A stretch of 64,000 nt of DNA, taken from assembly GCA_034509425.1 (NCBI GenBank), contig JAVTVJ010001824.1, positions 1 to 64,000 on the forward strand. Direction: 5' to 3'. The notes beneath the pieces are model-generated. The model saw nothing but the letters and a program-made list of their open reading frames with translations. It searched no databases and was not told the DNA's origin. Each line of letters starts with the position of its first letter. Within the stretch, counting starts at the first letter, position 1. Shown here piece after piece: positions 22,739 to 34,219 of the stretch. Made by a program: the position numbers and the translations under genes. Origin of the DNA: Eopsaltria australis (lineage: Eukaryota > Chordata > Aves > Passeriformes > Petroicidae).

Positions 22739-25700
22739 TTAAGCCACGATGTCCTTCAGAGCTGCAGGCAGCTCAGGGAAGATGAAGCTGTAGCCACTGT
22801 CCAGGGTGCGTTTGGGCAGCACCCTCTGTCCCTCCAGCAGCATCACCGCCCGCTCTGCCCCAAACACGGTGCGCACGGCCCAGCCGGGCACCGGCAGCAG
22901 CGCCGGGCGCCCCAGGGCCGCAGCCAGCTCCCGAGCAAAGCTGCCATTGGAGGTGCCAGGGGAGGATGGGGCAACTCCATTGAGGATGCCGTGCACAGAA
23001 TCTCTCTCCAGGGCATGGCACACGATCCCAGTCAGGTCCCGGATGTGGATCCATGGGAAGGGCTGGAGTCCAGAGCCCATGGGGCCTCCAAGTCCCAGGC
23101 GGAAAGGCAAGAGCATCTGAGCGACTGCACCACCATCTCGACCCAGCACCACACCTGGGGGGACAGGAAAGTGAGAACAGGTGCCCTTGCCCAAAGGGAA
23201 AAACCCCCTTCACACCCACACCTACAAGCAGCAGAATCCTCAGAGGGCTGGACTGCAACGGGATCCCAACAAGGAGAGACAGAACTGATGCCCTTTACCC
23301 ACCTCTTCCTACTCTTGCCCCAGCAGCAAAGAGAGTCACCCTTAACAAGCAGGATGCCCCATCTCACCTGATCTCACCACAACTCCACGAGTTGGGCTCC
23401 CAGGAATGAGAGCAGCAGCCTCCCACGAGCTCACCAGGCGCGAGAAGAAGTCAAAATCCCCTCCTGGACTGTCCTCAGTGTACTCAGCTGTGGGGCTGGG
23501 GCGGTAATAACCTGCAGGATAACAGCAGAAAGGGGATCAGGGCTGAATGATGACACCAAGCCCCCCTTTCCCCATCTCTGCTTCCAGGAGCCCAGAACTC
23601 CTGTGAGGAAAGGCTGAGAGAACTGGGATTGTTCAGCCTAGAAAAGAGACCTAATTGCAACCTTCCAGTACCTGAAGGGAGTCTACAAGAGAGCAGAAAA
23701 GAGACTGTTCACAAGGGCCTGGAGTGCCCGGACAAGGGGGAATGGCTTCAAACTGAAAGTCAGCTTAGATTGGCTGTTAGCAAGAAAATATACCCTGTGA
23801 GGGTGGTGAGGCCCTGGCACAGGTTCCCAGAGAAGCTGTGGCTGCCCCTGGATCCCTGGAAGTGTCCAAGGCCAGGTTGGACAGGGCTTGGAGCACCCTG
23901 GGATAGTGGAAGGTGTCCCTGCCCATGGCAGGGGTGGCACTGGATGGTCTCAAAGGCTCCTTCCAGCCCAGACCAGTGTGAGATTCCATGAGCTCATCCC
24001 TGCACCAGGGACACCCTCACATGAACAGCACAGGGTCTCTGATGGTAATGCTGACAGGTTTCTGAATACCAATGCACTCTATGGGTTCAGCAGGATGCAC
24101 TGACACTCAGGCAGCCCCAAAACCCAACCAGGCCTGCAGGCACCACAGTGAGCTGGCTGGAAGGAGCCTGCTTTAGTACTGGGCATCACAGAGCACAAAC
24201 CATGGCAGCTTTAAAGACTGCAGCAAGCAGAACGCTGGAGATAATGCAGAGGGCTTCAGCTGAGGCCTTACTTAGACTAACTGATTCTACAGAATGTCTA
24301 AAGGCTTTCACAGGAACACACAGAAAAGCTTCTGTCCTAATGACACCAAGACAAAACAAAGACCCACACTCCTCTCCAGCAGTATTAAAAAGCTTATCAA
24401 GGCTTGCCTAAACACAGTGACATTGATGGCAATGACCCTGACATTTCAGGGCAAGACACATGCTCCTGTGGAACTGTTCCTCTCTGCAGGTCAAGCCTCT
24501 CCAGGTCAGCCTGAGTGAGGTCCTGGCCAGGCCCAACCAATACCTACGCCAGTGACGAGGACCCAGGCCTGGGGTGGCTTTTCAGCAGCAGCAATGGCTT
24601 TGGCCAAGGTCTTCGTGGTCTCCACCCGGCTGCTGATGACCTCCTTGCAGAAGGCATCGCCCCACCTGGGAAAGGGAGAACCAGGGATTCAACACCTCAC
24701 AAGGACACCCCAGAAACACTGCCAGCAAGGGGACCCCAGCCCACACCCACTCACGAGCACAGGAGGGGTCACAGGAACTCCCCCACTCCTGGGCAAAGGG
24801 GGACATCATCTTACAGCATAAATGCAGGGGAGCTTTGGAAGATGATGGCTCTTCACTTCCCTTAAAAGACTGTGGGGTTTGGACTGCTTTAGGACAAGGT
24901 CAGCAAAGCAGCTAGACACTAAAGCTGGTGTTCCTCCTAGAAGTCAAACTTTGGTTCTGATTTTGCATTATCAAATGTAGGCACCCAACGGCCTTTTGGA
25001 AAGGTGGAACTCGTTTTTCTGGCCTCCAGCTGTAGATCCAGGAGAGAACCTTTCTTCCAAAGGTCTCTCAGAACCTACCAGGCCCACAGAAATGTTCTGG
25101 ATACTTGAGGATGAATGTCAATAGCTGGTTAACTCAAGAGCCTCCTGGTCATGTTGTTTCCTCCCTTTCCACATTCTCTGCCAACACAGGACTGTCCTGC
25201 CTCCACCTTGTCCCAGCAGCACTATGGAAATCCAAGTCACCTGCGTAAAGGGTTGAGGACATTTTCACCAGCCAAGTTGACCACGGCATCGCACACGGGC
25301 AGCCCGGAGCGGGACAGCTCCTCCTGGCAGGAATAATAGAGACATCACACATCAGGCCTCCCTTCTGCTCAAACCTTCCCTGCAACAAGCAGGGCAGACT
25401 CCTAAGAACTCCAGCTAGTTTCCTCCTCACATTTCCAGAGCACATGCACGAATGGAGAAGGTTTTGCTCCCTGGAGCTACAGCAGTACCCATCCCAATGA
25501 CTGTGACCCATGCAGCACCGAGCAGCCCAAAAGGTCATCCACAGGAGCCAGACTTCCCCTGGCAGAGTCTCTGCATGCCATGGCAAGCCAGGGCACTCAG
25601 GCTGGTTTCTCATCCCTGTCACCTTCACCCCCCGTGCCCGCTCCCATGCCATACCCAGCTGATGCGATCCTTGCCCCCTTGGCGAGACACATGGGTCACT

Positions 25701-26064
25701 TGGTGCCCTCGGCTCCGCAGCAGCTGCGTCAGGGCTCTGCCCACGAAGCCTGTCCCACCACCTGGCGAGACAGAGACACACAGACAGACAGACAGACAAT
25801 CACGGCTGTGCCCCTGGGCCAACACTGCCCGGCCGGGGGTGCCTCACTGCAGCCCGCGCACCATGGCCAGCCTCCCATACCTGGGGGGAAGAAGAAGGGG
25901 CTTGGCTCCAAGCCAGCGGGCAGCACCCGCACACCAGGACCGCCTGGCCCTTCTCCAAACCCGCCTGGCCCTTTCTCCAAACCCGCCTGGCCCTTTCTCC
26001 AGACCCGCCGTCCCCTCACGGCCCCGCCGCCTCAGGCCCCGCACTCACCCACCACCACCCGCAT
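22739..26064 (-). CDS. SDR39U1: Epimerase family protein SDR39U1, 6 exons
   Basis: Atypical short-chain dehydrogenase/reductase with an NADP-binding Rossmann fold; the human protein's substrate is not established. Exons (minus): 26064–26049, 25761–25655, 25323–25241, 24665–24544, 23511–23368, 23154–22739. All junctions are GT–AG and in phase (1, 0, 2, 1, 1). The sum is 888 nt, 295 residues, close to the human protein. MRVVVGGGTGFVG gives the GxxGxxG nucleotide motif at the N-terminus. VVNLAGENVLNPLR, DSPGGDFDFFSRLV, MLLPFRLGLGGPMGSG, FPWIHIRDL and VHGILNGVAPSS follow in the family order. The protein ends PAALKDIVA. The first coding exon is only 16 nt. A sense CR1 sits in the intron between exons 4 and 5. 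A GC-rich region covers the start. It looks fully functional. Confidence 0.97.
23596..23990 (+). mobile_element. CR1 LINE 3' fragment in SDR39U1 intron 4
   Basis: Sense CR1: aaggctgagagaactgggat at the left, ggacaagggggaatggcttc in the middle, tgcccatggcaggggtggca near the end, and a final attccatga. It is antisense to SDR39U1 and lies between its exons at 23368–23511 and 24544–24665. Confidence 0.85.
25777..25799. repeat. (GACA)n microsatellite
   Basis: A short run of GACA/CAGA units in SDR39U1 intron 1, next to its acceptor. On the minus strand it supplies a TCTG-rich pyrimidine tract just upstream of exon 2. Confidence 0.7.
25941..26008. repeat. Tandem repeat, 22-bp unit, about 3 copies
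   Basis: Units of the form cccgcctggccctttctccaaa repeat about three times in SDR39U1 intron 1, roughly 40 bp downstream of the 16-nt first coding exon. Confidence 0.8.
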
Positions 26065-26169
26065 TGTGGAGCCGCGCATGCGCCCAGCAGCGCCCCCCGC
26101 GCATGCGCTCCCCCAGCGGGCGGGAAGCTGCTCCAGGGCCGGACGGTGCTCGGGAATGGGCAGCGGAGC

Positions 26170-26310
26170 GGGAACACTCGGGGAACGGAGCCGAGCGGGG
26201 CTGGAGACATGGGGAATAGCCCAGGGGGAGACTCGGGAAACGAAAGAGAGCGGGGCTGGAGACATGGGGAATAGCCCGGGGCCCAGGGGGACACTCGGGG
26301 AACGGCCCGG
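26170..26310. repeat. Imperfect tandem repeat upstream of SDR39U1
   Basis: The segment gctggagacatggggaatagc occurs twice about 52–60 bp apart. Each copy is followed by cccgggg/ccaggggga and actcggg(g)aa(a)cg elements. It lies just upstream of the SDR39U1 start codon, inside the CpG-rich region. Confidence 0.75.
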
Positions 26311-26396
26311 GGCCTGGCTCTGGGCTGAGCGGGGCAGCAGCGGGGACACAGCGACCCAAGGAGTTCGTCAGGGCATTTATCAGCTCGTTAAAAGAG

Positions 26397-26580
26397 CAGC
26401 AGTGTGCCCAGAGAAGCTGTGGCTGCCCCTGGGATCTCTGCAAGTGTTCAAGGCCAGGCTGGACCAGGCTTGAGCAGCCTGGGATGGTGGAATGTGTCTC
26501 TGCCTGTGGGATGAGAGGAACTTTAGGGCTCCTTTCAACCCAAACCATTCTGCAATTCTATGATTCTGTTATTCTATGAA
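26397..26580 (+). mobile_element. CR1 LINE 3' end
   Basis: Sense CR1 terminal fragment: ccagagaagctgtggctgcc, then aaggccaggctggaccaggc, ttcaacccaaaccattctgc and the terminal repeats ttctatgattctgttattctatga. Confidence 0.9.
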
Positions 26581-27027
26581 GTGTTTTTAACATTGCTGGT
26601 AGAAAACAAAGAATTGTGCAGTTGGGAATTAGGCAGGGGCTGTTCTCATTGACCCTGAGCCTCCATTCTCCCTCCCACCTGCTTGCAATGTCTCCTTGGG
26701 GCCATGGGAAAAGAAATTCTTTCAAGGATGTAATTCTGCCACTGGACTTCAAATGTCTCTTCTGAAATGTGATGAAACACACACTGCAGACACAGCTTCC
26801 CACCTGCAGGCAGCCTGTGCTTCACGCAGAGTTGCCTGTGTTGTCAGCTCCTGTTGCCTATGTCCTGTGAAGAACAGAGGGTGACAACAACCTGTGGGCC
26901 AGATCTCTCACACTGGTGGCTCTTCTGAAGCAGGAACAAGTGCTGGAGATACTTCCACCTATCTGCCTGCAGCTTAGTCCACCTTATCATCTGTCCTTGT
27001 GTGCACATACAGCTGTAGCCATTGCAC

Positions 27028-27092
27028 CATCCCACCATCCATCCCTCCACCCATCCATCCACCCATCCATCCATTGACCCACCCATCCATCC
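27028..27092. repeat. (CATC)n microsatellite
   Basis: Interrupted CATC/CCAT tetranucleotide repeat. The flanks (26581–27237) contain no gene I recognise. Confidence 0.9.
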
Positions 27093-27237
27093 TAGATTTT
27101 TTTATATTTCCTGCTTTTACTGACCATCTAGAAACACAAAAGACTCTTGAAAGCAGGTCCTGATGTCCTTTATTTTCCATTCTAAGCATCTGTCCATACC
27201 AAACTGGACACTGTTCATCTCAACTTCAGCAAAGATG

Positions 27238-28167
27238 CTAAAGAAACCCTTTCCTTTTTAACTGTTTTTTCAGGGACCCTTTCACCTCCTTGTTTCGGAG
27301 GGTGTAAATGAAAGGGTTTAGCATGGGAATAACAATAGTGTAGAAGATGGAGATGGTGTTGCTTTTGTTGGGTGAAGATTTGGCTCCAGGCTGAGCATAC
27401 ATGAAGAACACTGTCCCAAAGAACAGGCAGATCGTCATCATGTAGGAAGAGCAGGTGGAAAAGGCCTTGTGCCTGCTTTCAGCTGAAGGCATTTGGATAA
27501 TTGTGACGATTATATAACCATAGGAGATAAAAACCACCAAGGCAGTGCCCACAATTATTGACCCACATATGGCTAGCATCACGAGTTCATTGATAAATGT
27601 GTCGGAGCAGGAGGCGTGGATCACTGCAGCAACCTCACAGAAGAAGTGATTTATTTCTCTGTGCCCACAGAAGGACAAACTGAACGTAAGGCCTGTCTGG
27701 ATGGAGCAGTTGATGCAGCCTGACAGATAAGAGCCCATCACCAGGAGAACACAAAGCCTTTTGCTCATGATGACCTGATAGAGCAGGGGATTGCAGACGG
27801 CAGTGAAGCGATCATAAGCCATGACAGCGAGGAAGAAAGCTTCTGTGGTACCAAAGAGAGAGAAGAAGAACATCTGTGAAGCACAGCCCTGGTAGGAAAT
27901 GCTTCTTTTGCCCAGTAAGAATGCCAGTGTTGCCCTGGGAGTGATGACAGAGGAGTAGCAGATGTCCAAGGTGGACAAGTTCTCCAGGAAGAAGTACATG
28001 GGAGTGTGCAGGTTGGAGTCCATCCTGATGACGAGGATCATGCAGACATTCCCCACCACAGTGACAATGTACATGATGGAGAAGAGAACTGAGAGGAGGA
28101 GTTGTGATCCTGGCTGGGATTTGAACCCAACCAAAATGAACTCACTTATCGTGGTGTGGTTTTCCAT
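27238..28167 (-). CDS. Olfactory receptor, class II, family 5/8/9-like
   Basis: Intact single-exon OR of 309 residues. I chose the ATG at 28167 (MENHTTISEF) because it gives the standard short N-terminus with an NHT glycosylation site at residue 3; the frame is open further upstream without an ATG that fits the family. Motifs: GN at 39–40, LHTPMYF at 53–59, Cys95, MAYDRFTAVC at 116–125, Cys177 in HFFCEV, SY at 215–216, KAFSTCSSY at 234–242 and PMLNPFIYTLRNKEV at 281–295. The usual His after CSS is Tyr here. The FFCE second loop and DICYSSVITP suggest the OR5/8/9 group, but the subfamily is uncertain. Confidence 0.95.
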   Translation of the reverse strand: MENHTTISEFILVGFKSQPGSQLLLSVLFSIMYIVTVVGNVCMILVIRMDSNLHTPMYFFLENLSTLDICYSSVITPRATLAFLLGKRSISYQGCASQMFFFSLFGTTEAFFLAVMAYDRFTAVCNPLLYQVIMSKRLCVLLVMGSYLSGCINCSIQTGLTFSLSFCGHREINHFFCEVAAVIHASCSDTFINELVMLAICGSIIVGTALVVFISYGYIIVTIIQMPSAESRHKAFSTCSSYMMTICLFFGTVFFMYAQPGAKSSPNKSNTISIFYTIVIPMLNPFIYTLRNKEVKGSLKKQLKRKGFL

Positions 28168-31100
28168 CTTTTCTTTCAGATGATGTTCCAAGAGGAAATT
28201 AGGATGCAGCAGATTGCAGATATTGTGCCTAGAGAAGCAATTATTGAAGAATAAGACAAACAATGAGATATATGAAACACAAGAAATATTAAAAATAGAC
28301 AGATGGAAAAAAGTATAAAATTCATTGACATATAATACCTGTAGGATTTTGTAAATTATTACAGCATAATTTTAAACTGATTACCCTGTAATATTACCTT
28401 CAGTATAAAGAAACATTCTGCATGCAGCTTATCCAACCTGTTTTAATTTAATAAACTTTACAATCAACTAGAAACTGACATTTCATTCTACAGTTAAAGA
28501 CCTACTTCAGATTTAATGCGGCAGAAAAAATCTCATACGAAGATTGCAGCTAACCCACAAAAGACCACTCTCCCCTAAACAAAAGAACAAGTGAATGTGC
28601 AAAACAATTAAAAATATATGTGAGCCAAGAAAAGTATTAAAAGAATGTGGATAATTGTTAAAAAACCCCAAGTCTGTTATTTAAAAAACTGACACTTTCT
28701 TATGTGAGAAACTGAGCTTTTTCTTTCATAAAAGTACTTGAAACAAAACCTTCAAGTGTTGAGATTTCTGAAATAAGTTTTCTCTACTCAATTCACATAG
28801 TATGTTAAAAATTGACTAATTGACAGAGTGTTTCAAGTAATTCCTTTTCAATTCTATTCAGTAATTTTATTTTCCTAAGCCAGTTGTCCTCTCACCTAGG
28901 CTTGAATATATTCTGTGGGTTGATGCCTACATGAGAACTCATAGTTTGGATGCCTTTAAATTCACAGAATTTAATTGCACAGAAACAAACACTCCAGCTT
29001 TAAGATATTGACCATTGAAGGTATGAATCCTGTTTTAAGATTTTCTGATCTAAAGGGAAGTCCAGCTATTCTGTCAGTAAAAATATGGATGTAGATGTAC
29101 AAAACAGAGTGATAGAAATCCCCATCCAGTTGCTGGTGTTTTGTTTGGTTTGCTGTCATTTCCCTTAGATAATTTGCCTGCACCAGCATGTACCTAATCC
29201 TTTCAAAGCACTGAATTAATCTTTTAACACATTTCTCCAACAATCCCTACATGGTCCTTGAAATGCAGCCTCAGCTCTAGGTACCCTCAGAAGCTCTGTT
29301 TAATCTTTGTTCTTATTTACCCACGAGTCTTAGAAAAGGGAAATAAATTTGGAGAAAGAATTTTTCTTTGCATAACCTTGCTCATCAAATATTTTGGCTG
29401 GTTTTCCTGGGGATTTTTGTGTGCAGAGAGCTCAGGTTTAGGCAGACAAGGTCAAGCATCCAGTCAAAGCCTTTTCAAGCCTGCTGTCGACAGCTTTCAC
29501 AGTTCCTTACTGTCAAAAGAGAGAAATAGATGCATCCACAGTGTGATTCTTCCAGTCCCACCCTACCTGTTCAGAACCGGGGGAAAACAGTCCCTTAGAA
29601 GTCTTTGTTAGAAAAGGAATAAAGCCAGAAGAGAATAAGAAAAAAGAGATACTTCTGTCCACAATAATAGAAAATGTCAAAATTTTGTGTCACTGTGGCC
29701 AGCCATTTAACAGATGGGTGGTCTTGGATCACCTAATTGACCTTATTTTTGAATTCTTATTTTTATTCTAATTTTATGTGTAAGCATCAATGATTTAAAT
29801 GTAATAGATGTAAACTTACAAAATCATTTCATAATAATCAAACATATTGTCCATTGAAGGATATCCTACATCCTATCAAAAACTGTTCAGTTGAAATAAC
29901 AATTACTACTGCTTTAAGTAAATGGCTTTTTAAAGAGGCTAACAAAAACCTCAGCTAAGAATGAAGATGCTGGAGATACTCTTTTAGCCAGTGAGAGGGG
30001 AAGATTTTTGATTTTGAGAAGTCTCTGGAACTGTCTCTTGGCTGATCAAACAGAACGTCTAGAATGTAGAGACACTAAATACTGGCTTCCTGTTAATGTC
30101 CTTAATTTCCAGAAGAACTAACTGTGTTCATAAGCCCTGAGTACTACATGCTGTATAATGAAAAAAAGAGAAAACAACAGTTTTTGTTCCAGTTCTGTCA
30201 CTAAATTTATCAAAGCAAAGCTCAGATTTCACACACCACAATGCACATACCTTGGAACACGGTGATTAAAGCCAGTTTTGGATTGTTGGAATTCAGCTTC
30301 GTTGAACACATTGCCAAAAAATACTGAACTCTTTTTCTGCTCAAATGATTCTTCGGTGGCCTCTTGCAATCAAGACATCACTGGCCTTTCATCTGGCTGG
30401 TTCTGAGGGCATTCTCCTTAGCACGTGGTTTATATGTACTTTACTAGGTGGACATAAAAACACTGAGGATTCAGTTTCCAGAGTCCTGGACCTTCACAGC
30501 AGACACCTGAACCTCCAATGAGATATTCTTCCCTTGTGCCATTTTGATTCTGCAAAAGAAGAAAAACACAAGGAATAAAATGATAAGGAATAAAACATAA
30601 ACAATAAACTGCAATGCTGTTTCCGTGTGTCTTCTACCCCTGCTTTTTTCACTGTTTCTTATGCAGAACCTTTCCTCCCCCCTGTAGATTTCAACAAAAC
30701 ACTGTGGACCTAATCAAGACCTTAATTAGCCATTAGAATCTGCTTCCTTGCACGTTACCAAAATAGAACAGATACTGTTGCCTTCTCCCCAAGCTTCTCT
30801 TCTCTAAACAAAAACAAGGTTTCAGTGAATGTGTTCTCTTCTCTGGGTGGCTGGGAGAGTGTACTCACCATCTGAAACTCAGAAATATGATTGAGATGAG
30901 GGTCCAGCCTCTGAGGAGCTCTGCTCTGGAATGCAGCAACCACTCCAGCAAGGCAAGAAGCATCTCACAGCCCCTGTGTGGGTATTTCAGACACCCTAAG
31001 ACATGGATATTTGGATATTTTTCAACAAGCAAACTTGCATTTCTCTCAGAACAGGAGTGTCACATTTAGCAGACTGTGTTAAATTTGCTTTGTTTTGGCA

Positions 31101-33672
31101 CATGATTTTAAATAAATCTACATGAAATAGATGCTTCTGTTCCTGATATAATGCTTCCCAAACTTTGTGACTGACAATAGATCAATATCTTCTAAACCCA
31201 GGCTATCTTACATTTGCACACATTCTTATCAGCCCCTGAGGCAGAGAGTAAGATTGAGAGAGGTGGAAAGTTTCTCAAAAGCTGAGATTGGACTTGTAGT
31301 CTTACCTACTTTACTTGTGGGAGGTGATTTATTTACAGTACTTTAAAGGCACCCAACCTTGAATTTGCAAAAGTGTTTATTAGGAAAACTTCCAGAAATA
31401 ATCTTAGATGCAAGAGAGAACTTGCATTCTCAAAAAAATTGTGTTTGAGTAAGACTTTTCTGTGTTCTCTCCTTCCCTAAGAACACTTAGGAACCCCTGT
31501 TGAATAGGTTATGAATTATTTGTTTCAGGTTTTCTAACAGCATTATTATTATGTACATAAACCCTATAATAAGTGGACGATAATCCTGTCCCCAGTGTAT
31601 TTGAAGGATTTTCCTGACATTATTTCAAAACAATCACCTTCAGATCAGTGTTTTAAAACCAGTCAATGTGTGTAGCCAAATCACTGTACTAAAGGAACTT
31701 TGCATCTTGCAAAATTTCAATGAAAAACTCACTAAGAAGTATTGAAATACTATGGTTTGCACTTTATATATGGAAAATTGAAATAAAAGCCAAAATAGAT
31801 TAGGTGATTATTGATGTATCAGTACTTTGATATAATAAGAATGAAGTGAGCCTGATGCTGTAATGATTTTGTCTTAGATAAATTACTTCACTGTAGCTTG
31901 TGTGGGACTAAATTCTGGATGTGTGATGAAAACCACATTGAGAACACAGGAATATTTCAGTTCTTGCTGAGCAGTGCTGGCACAGGCTGGGAGTGAGCAA
32001 GGAGCCGTGAGGGGACACAGCTGGGACAGCAGATCCAGCTGACCAGAGAGACATTCCAGACCCCATGGCATCGTGCTCAGCAATAAAAGCTGCAGGAAAA
32101 AGGAGCAAGGGATGTTTCTTCCACAGCAACAATTAGGTGTGATCCCTGTTTTCTTGAGATGGCTGAACATAAAGGCATATGTTATAGATAAATACAATAA
32201 ATACCCTCCAGGGTGATAATCCATACCCATGAGTAGTAAAGGAGCTGAGAGTGGTTTGCTCAGATGTCTAAATTGCTCTGTTTAGGTATTTTTAGAATTC
32301 CTATCTAGCTGTATCTGTGGCTTTTGATTTTTAATGCAGATCTAAAGAACTATTGGATTTTTTTGCTGATGTTGTTCCTTTCTAATGGTTCACATTGTAA
32401 TGTATATTCATTTTGTGTCAATTTCCTATTTTCTCAAAGCAGATTTTCTGCTAATCCCTGGAATCCAGCCAGCACCCTGCATTCCTGGTGAAAGCTCATC
32501 ACTGGATAACTTCAAGATGTTCCTGACATCTCTCCTGAACGTTGTGTTCAAGTCCTCAAAAAGCTCTTGTTTGAAACAATTGGCAACACATGGCACAGTA
32601 TGCACAGACAATTTTCTTCCAGGCTTCTTCCCTGCAAAGCTGAATGTTTCATCTGAAAAACTGGAGAAGTCAGTATGCTAATGCAGAGCACAGAATATCA
32701 GATACCATGGTCTTAGTCATAAATCCAGATTTAATATGGTCACATGGAGATGCACTCTGCTGACAGATTTATTTATTTGTTTGTTTATTACAGAATATTA
32801 CAAGTTCTGAAGCACTGTGATAGTCTGAACACAGAGCAGTTTTCTTAGAGGCACCATTTTATTTCTAATTGATAATCAGATTTTATCATAGATGATCTGT
32901 GTTTAGCTCAGATTCACCGACTGTTTCCAGGCTCCTGCCTGAGATCATTGCTCCGGGTGAAATACTGCTGGATCCAAGGCTTGTGCAGCCTGAAGGGAAT
33001 ATTGAAGTGATTTATCCTTTTGAACATGTCTGAATTTCTCCATGGAACACATTATTTGGTGTGCAGTGAGGTTATTTAAGGTATTTCAGTCCTGTTGTGA
33101 AGCTGAGACAGAGCCAAGTGACAACGCAGCTGTACCAGGTGAATACCATGAGCTACTCACATTATTCCTTCTCTAATGCCATACTAGAAAAATTTCCTTC
33201 TTCAGAGGATGGTTCCTTTTATCTTAGGTATCTAAGAATGTTACAATCACCCATCCTTTCTTGCTGCCTATTTCTTTCAAAGGATAATAACAAAATCTCA
33301 GAGTAAATAAATCACACATAGATAATCTGATTTTCACATGCATTTTACAATGTTTTCTGGACTCTATTCTATCCAGGGCAAACAAATCTGGGGTTCATTC
33401 TCTGGCATTTCCAAACCTCTTTAAAAACAGAGCAATCTTTTAAGACTTTTAAGAAAGAGTGACAGCACAGATTCTTAGGGGGAAAACAAGCAAAAAAACC
33501 CCAAACCCAAACATCTCAAGTGCAAGCCATAGTACATACATAGATCTAACTGAGATATATCAAGGTCTACGTCAATAAATATGAGTAGTGTTTGAATGGA
33601 TAGGAGAGTTTGGCATGGATCAAGATCTGGACCTTCTCTTTAGCGCATCAGCACTGCCAGCTGATCTTCATG
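28168..33672. other. AT-rich intergenic region
   Basis: About 5.5 kb without a recognisable gene. ORFs are short and motif-free. Untranslated exons of the neighbouring OR genes probably lie here but cannot be recognised from sequence alone. No clear CR1 or LTR was found within it. Confidence 0.5.
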
Positions 33673-34190
33673 TGTTGCTTTTTCCCCCAACCTGGAAAAG
33701 AAACTCAAGATCATTTTAACAAGGAGGTAACATAAAAGAGGATCTTTATTTTGAAGACCTTCAGGAGCAGTTATGGAAAGGTGTCCATAAAATCCCCCCC
33801 ATCCAGGGGTGAGTACATATTTAAAAGTTTTAGGAAATTAGCATAATTGATTAAAAGCACCAATTAGGAGGGCAAGTGCTGATGCAATTCCCCCACAGAT
33901 AAAGCCCCTTCTCTGGGGTCACCCCCCCAGCACTGGCTGTGCTTTGTCAATGAAAATGTACCTGAAAGAGGTGTCAGGGTTTGTCCTCGGCCTTGGTTCC
34001 CAGGAAGATCCAAGATACAACAGAGGCTTGGAGCTCTGGAATTTGTTTTGTCTTTCTGCCTGGGTGCCAATGGGGAAAGGCCATGGAAAAGCACTGAGAA
34101 AACCAACTACTAATACAATAGGCTACAAATATATGTGCAAAGAGTACAGAGAATATATAAAAGGAAAAAGACAAAAACCAAACGGCATCA
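33673..34190 (-). mobile_element. Solo LTR (LTR family 2), minus orientation
   Basis: Read on the minus strand it starts TGATGCCGTTTGG and ends with CAACA. The 4-bp CATG is duplicated on both sides (33669–33672 and 34191–34194). It aligns along almost its whole length with 62468–62989 and with the 5' part of 2927–3445. AATAAA appears on the minus strand near 33750. It ends only 29 bp past the stop of the next OR gene, so it may supply that gene's 3'UTR. Confidence 0.85.
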
Positions 34191-34219
34191 CATGAGCAAA
34201 GCCCCTTCCCTGGGCCTCT

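Larger units (their letters stand above)
25830..26360 (-). promoter_or_regulatory. CpG-rich promoter region of SDR39U1
   Basis: The GC-richest interval of the window, with dense CpG, spanning the first coding exon (26049–26064), part of intron 1 and the upstream flank. No TATA box is obvious. This fits a broadly expressed gene with a CpG-island promoter. Tandem repeats lie on both sides of the start codon. Confidence 0.7.

Noticed and set aside
22601..23371. 256-codon plus-strand ORF
   Set aside because: Antisense to the last SDR39U1 exon, which is clearly the real coding strand.
25580..26473. 297-codon plus-strand ORF across the SDR39U1 promoter
   Set aside because: Caused by high GC and tandem repeats; Pro/Arg-rich without domains, and antisense to real exons.
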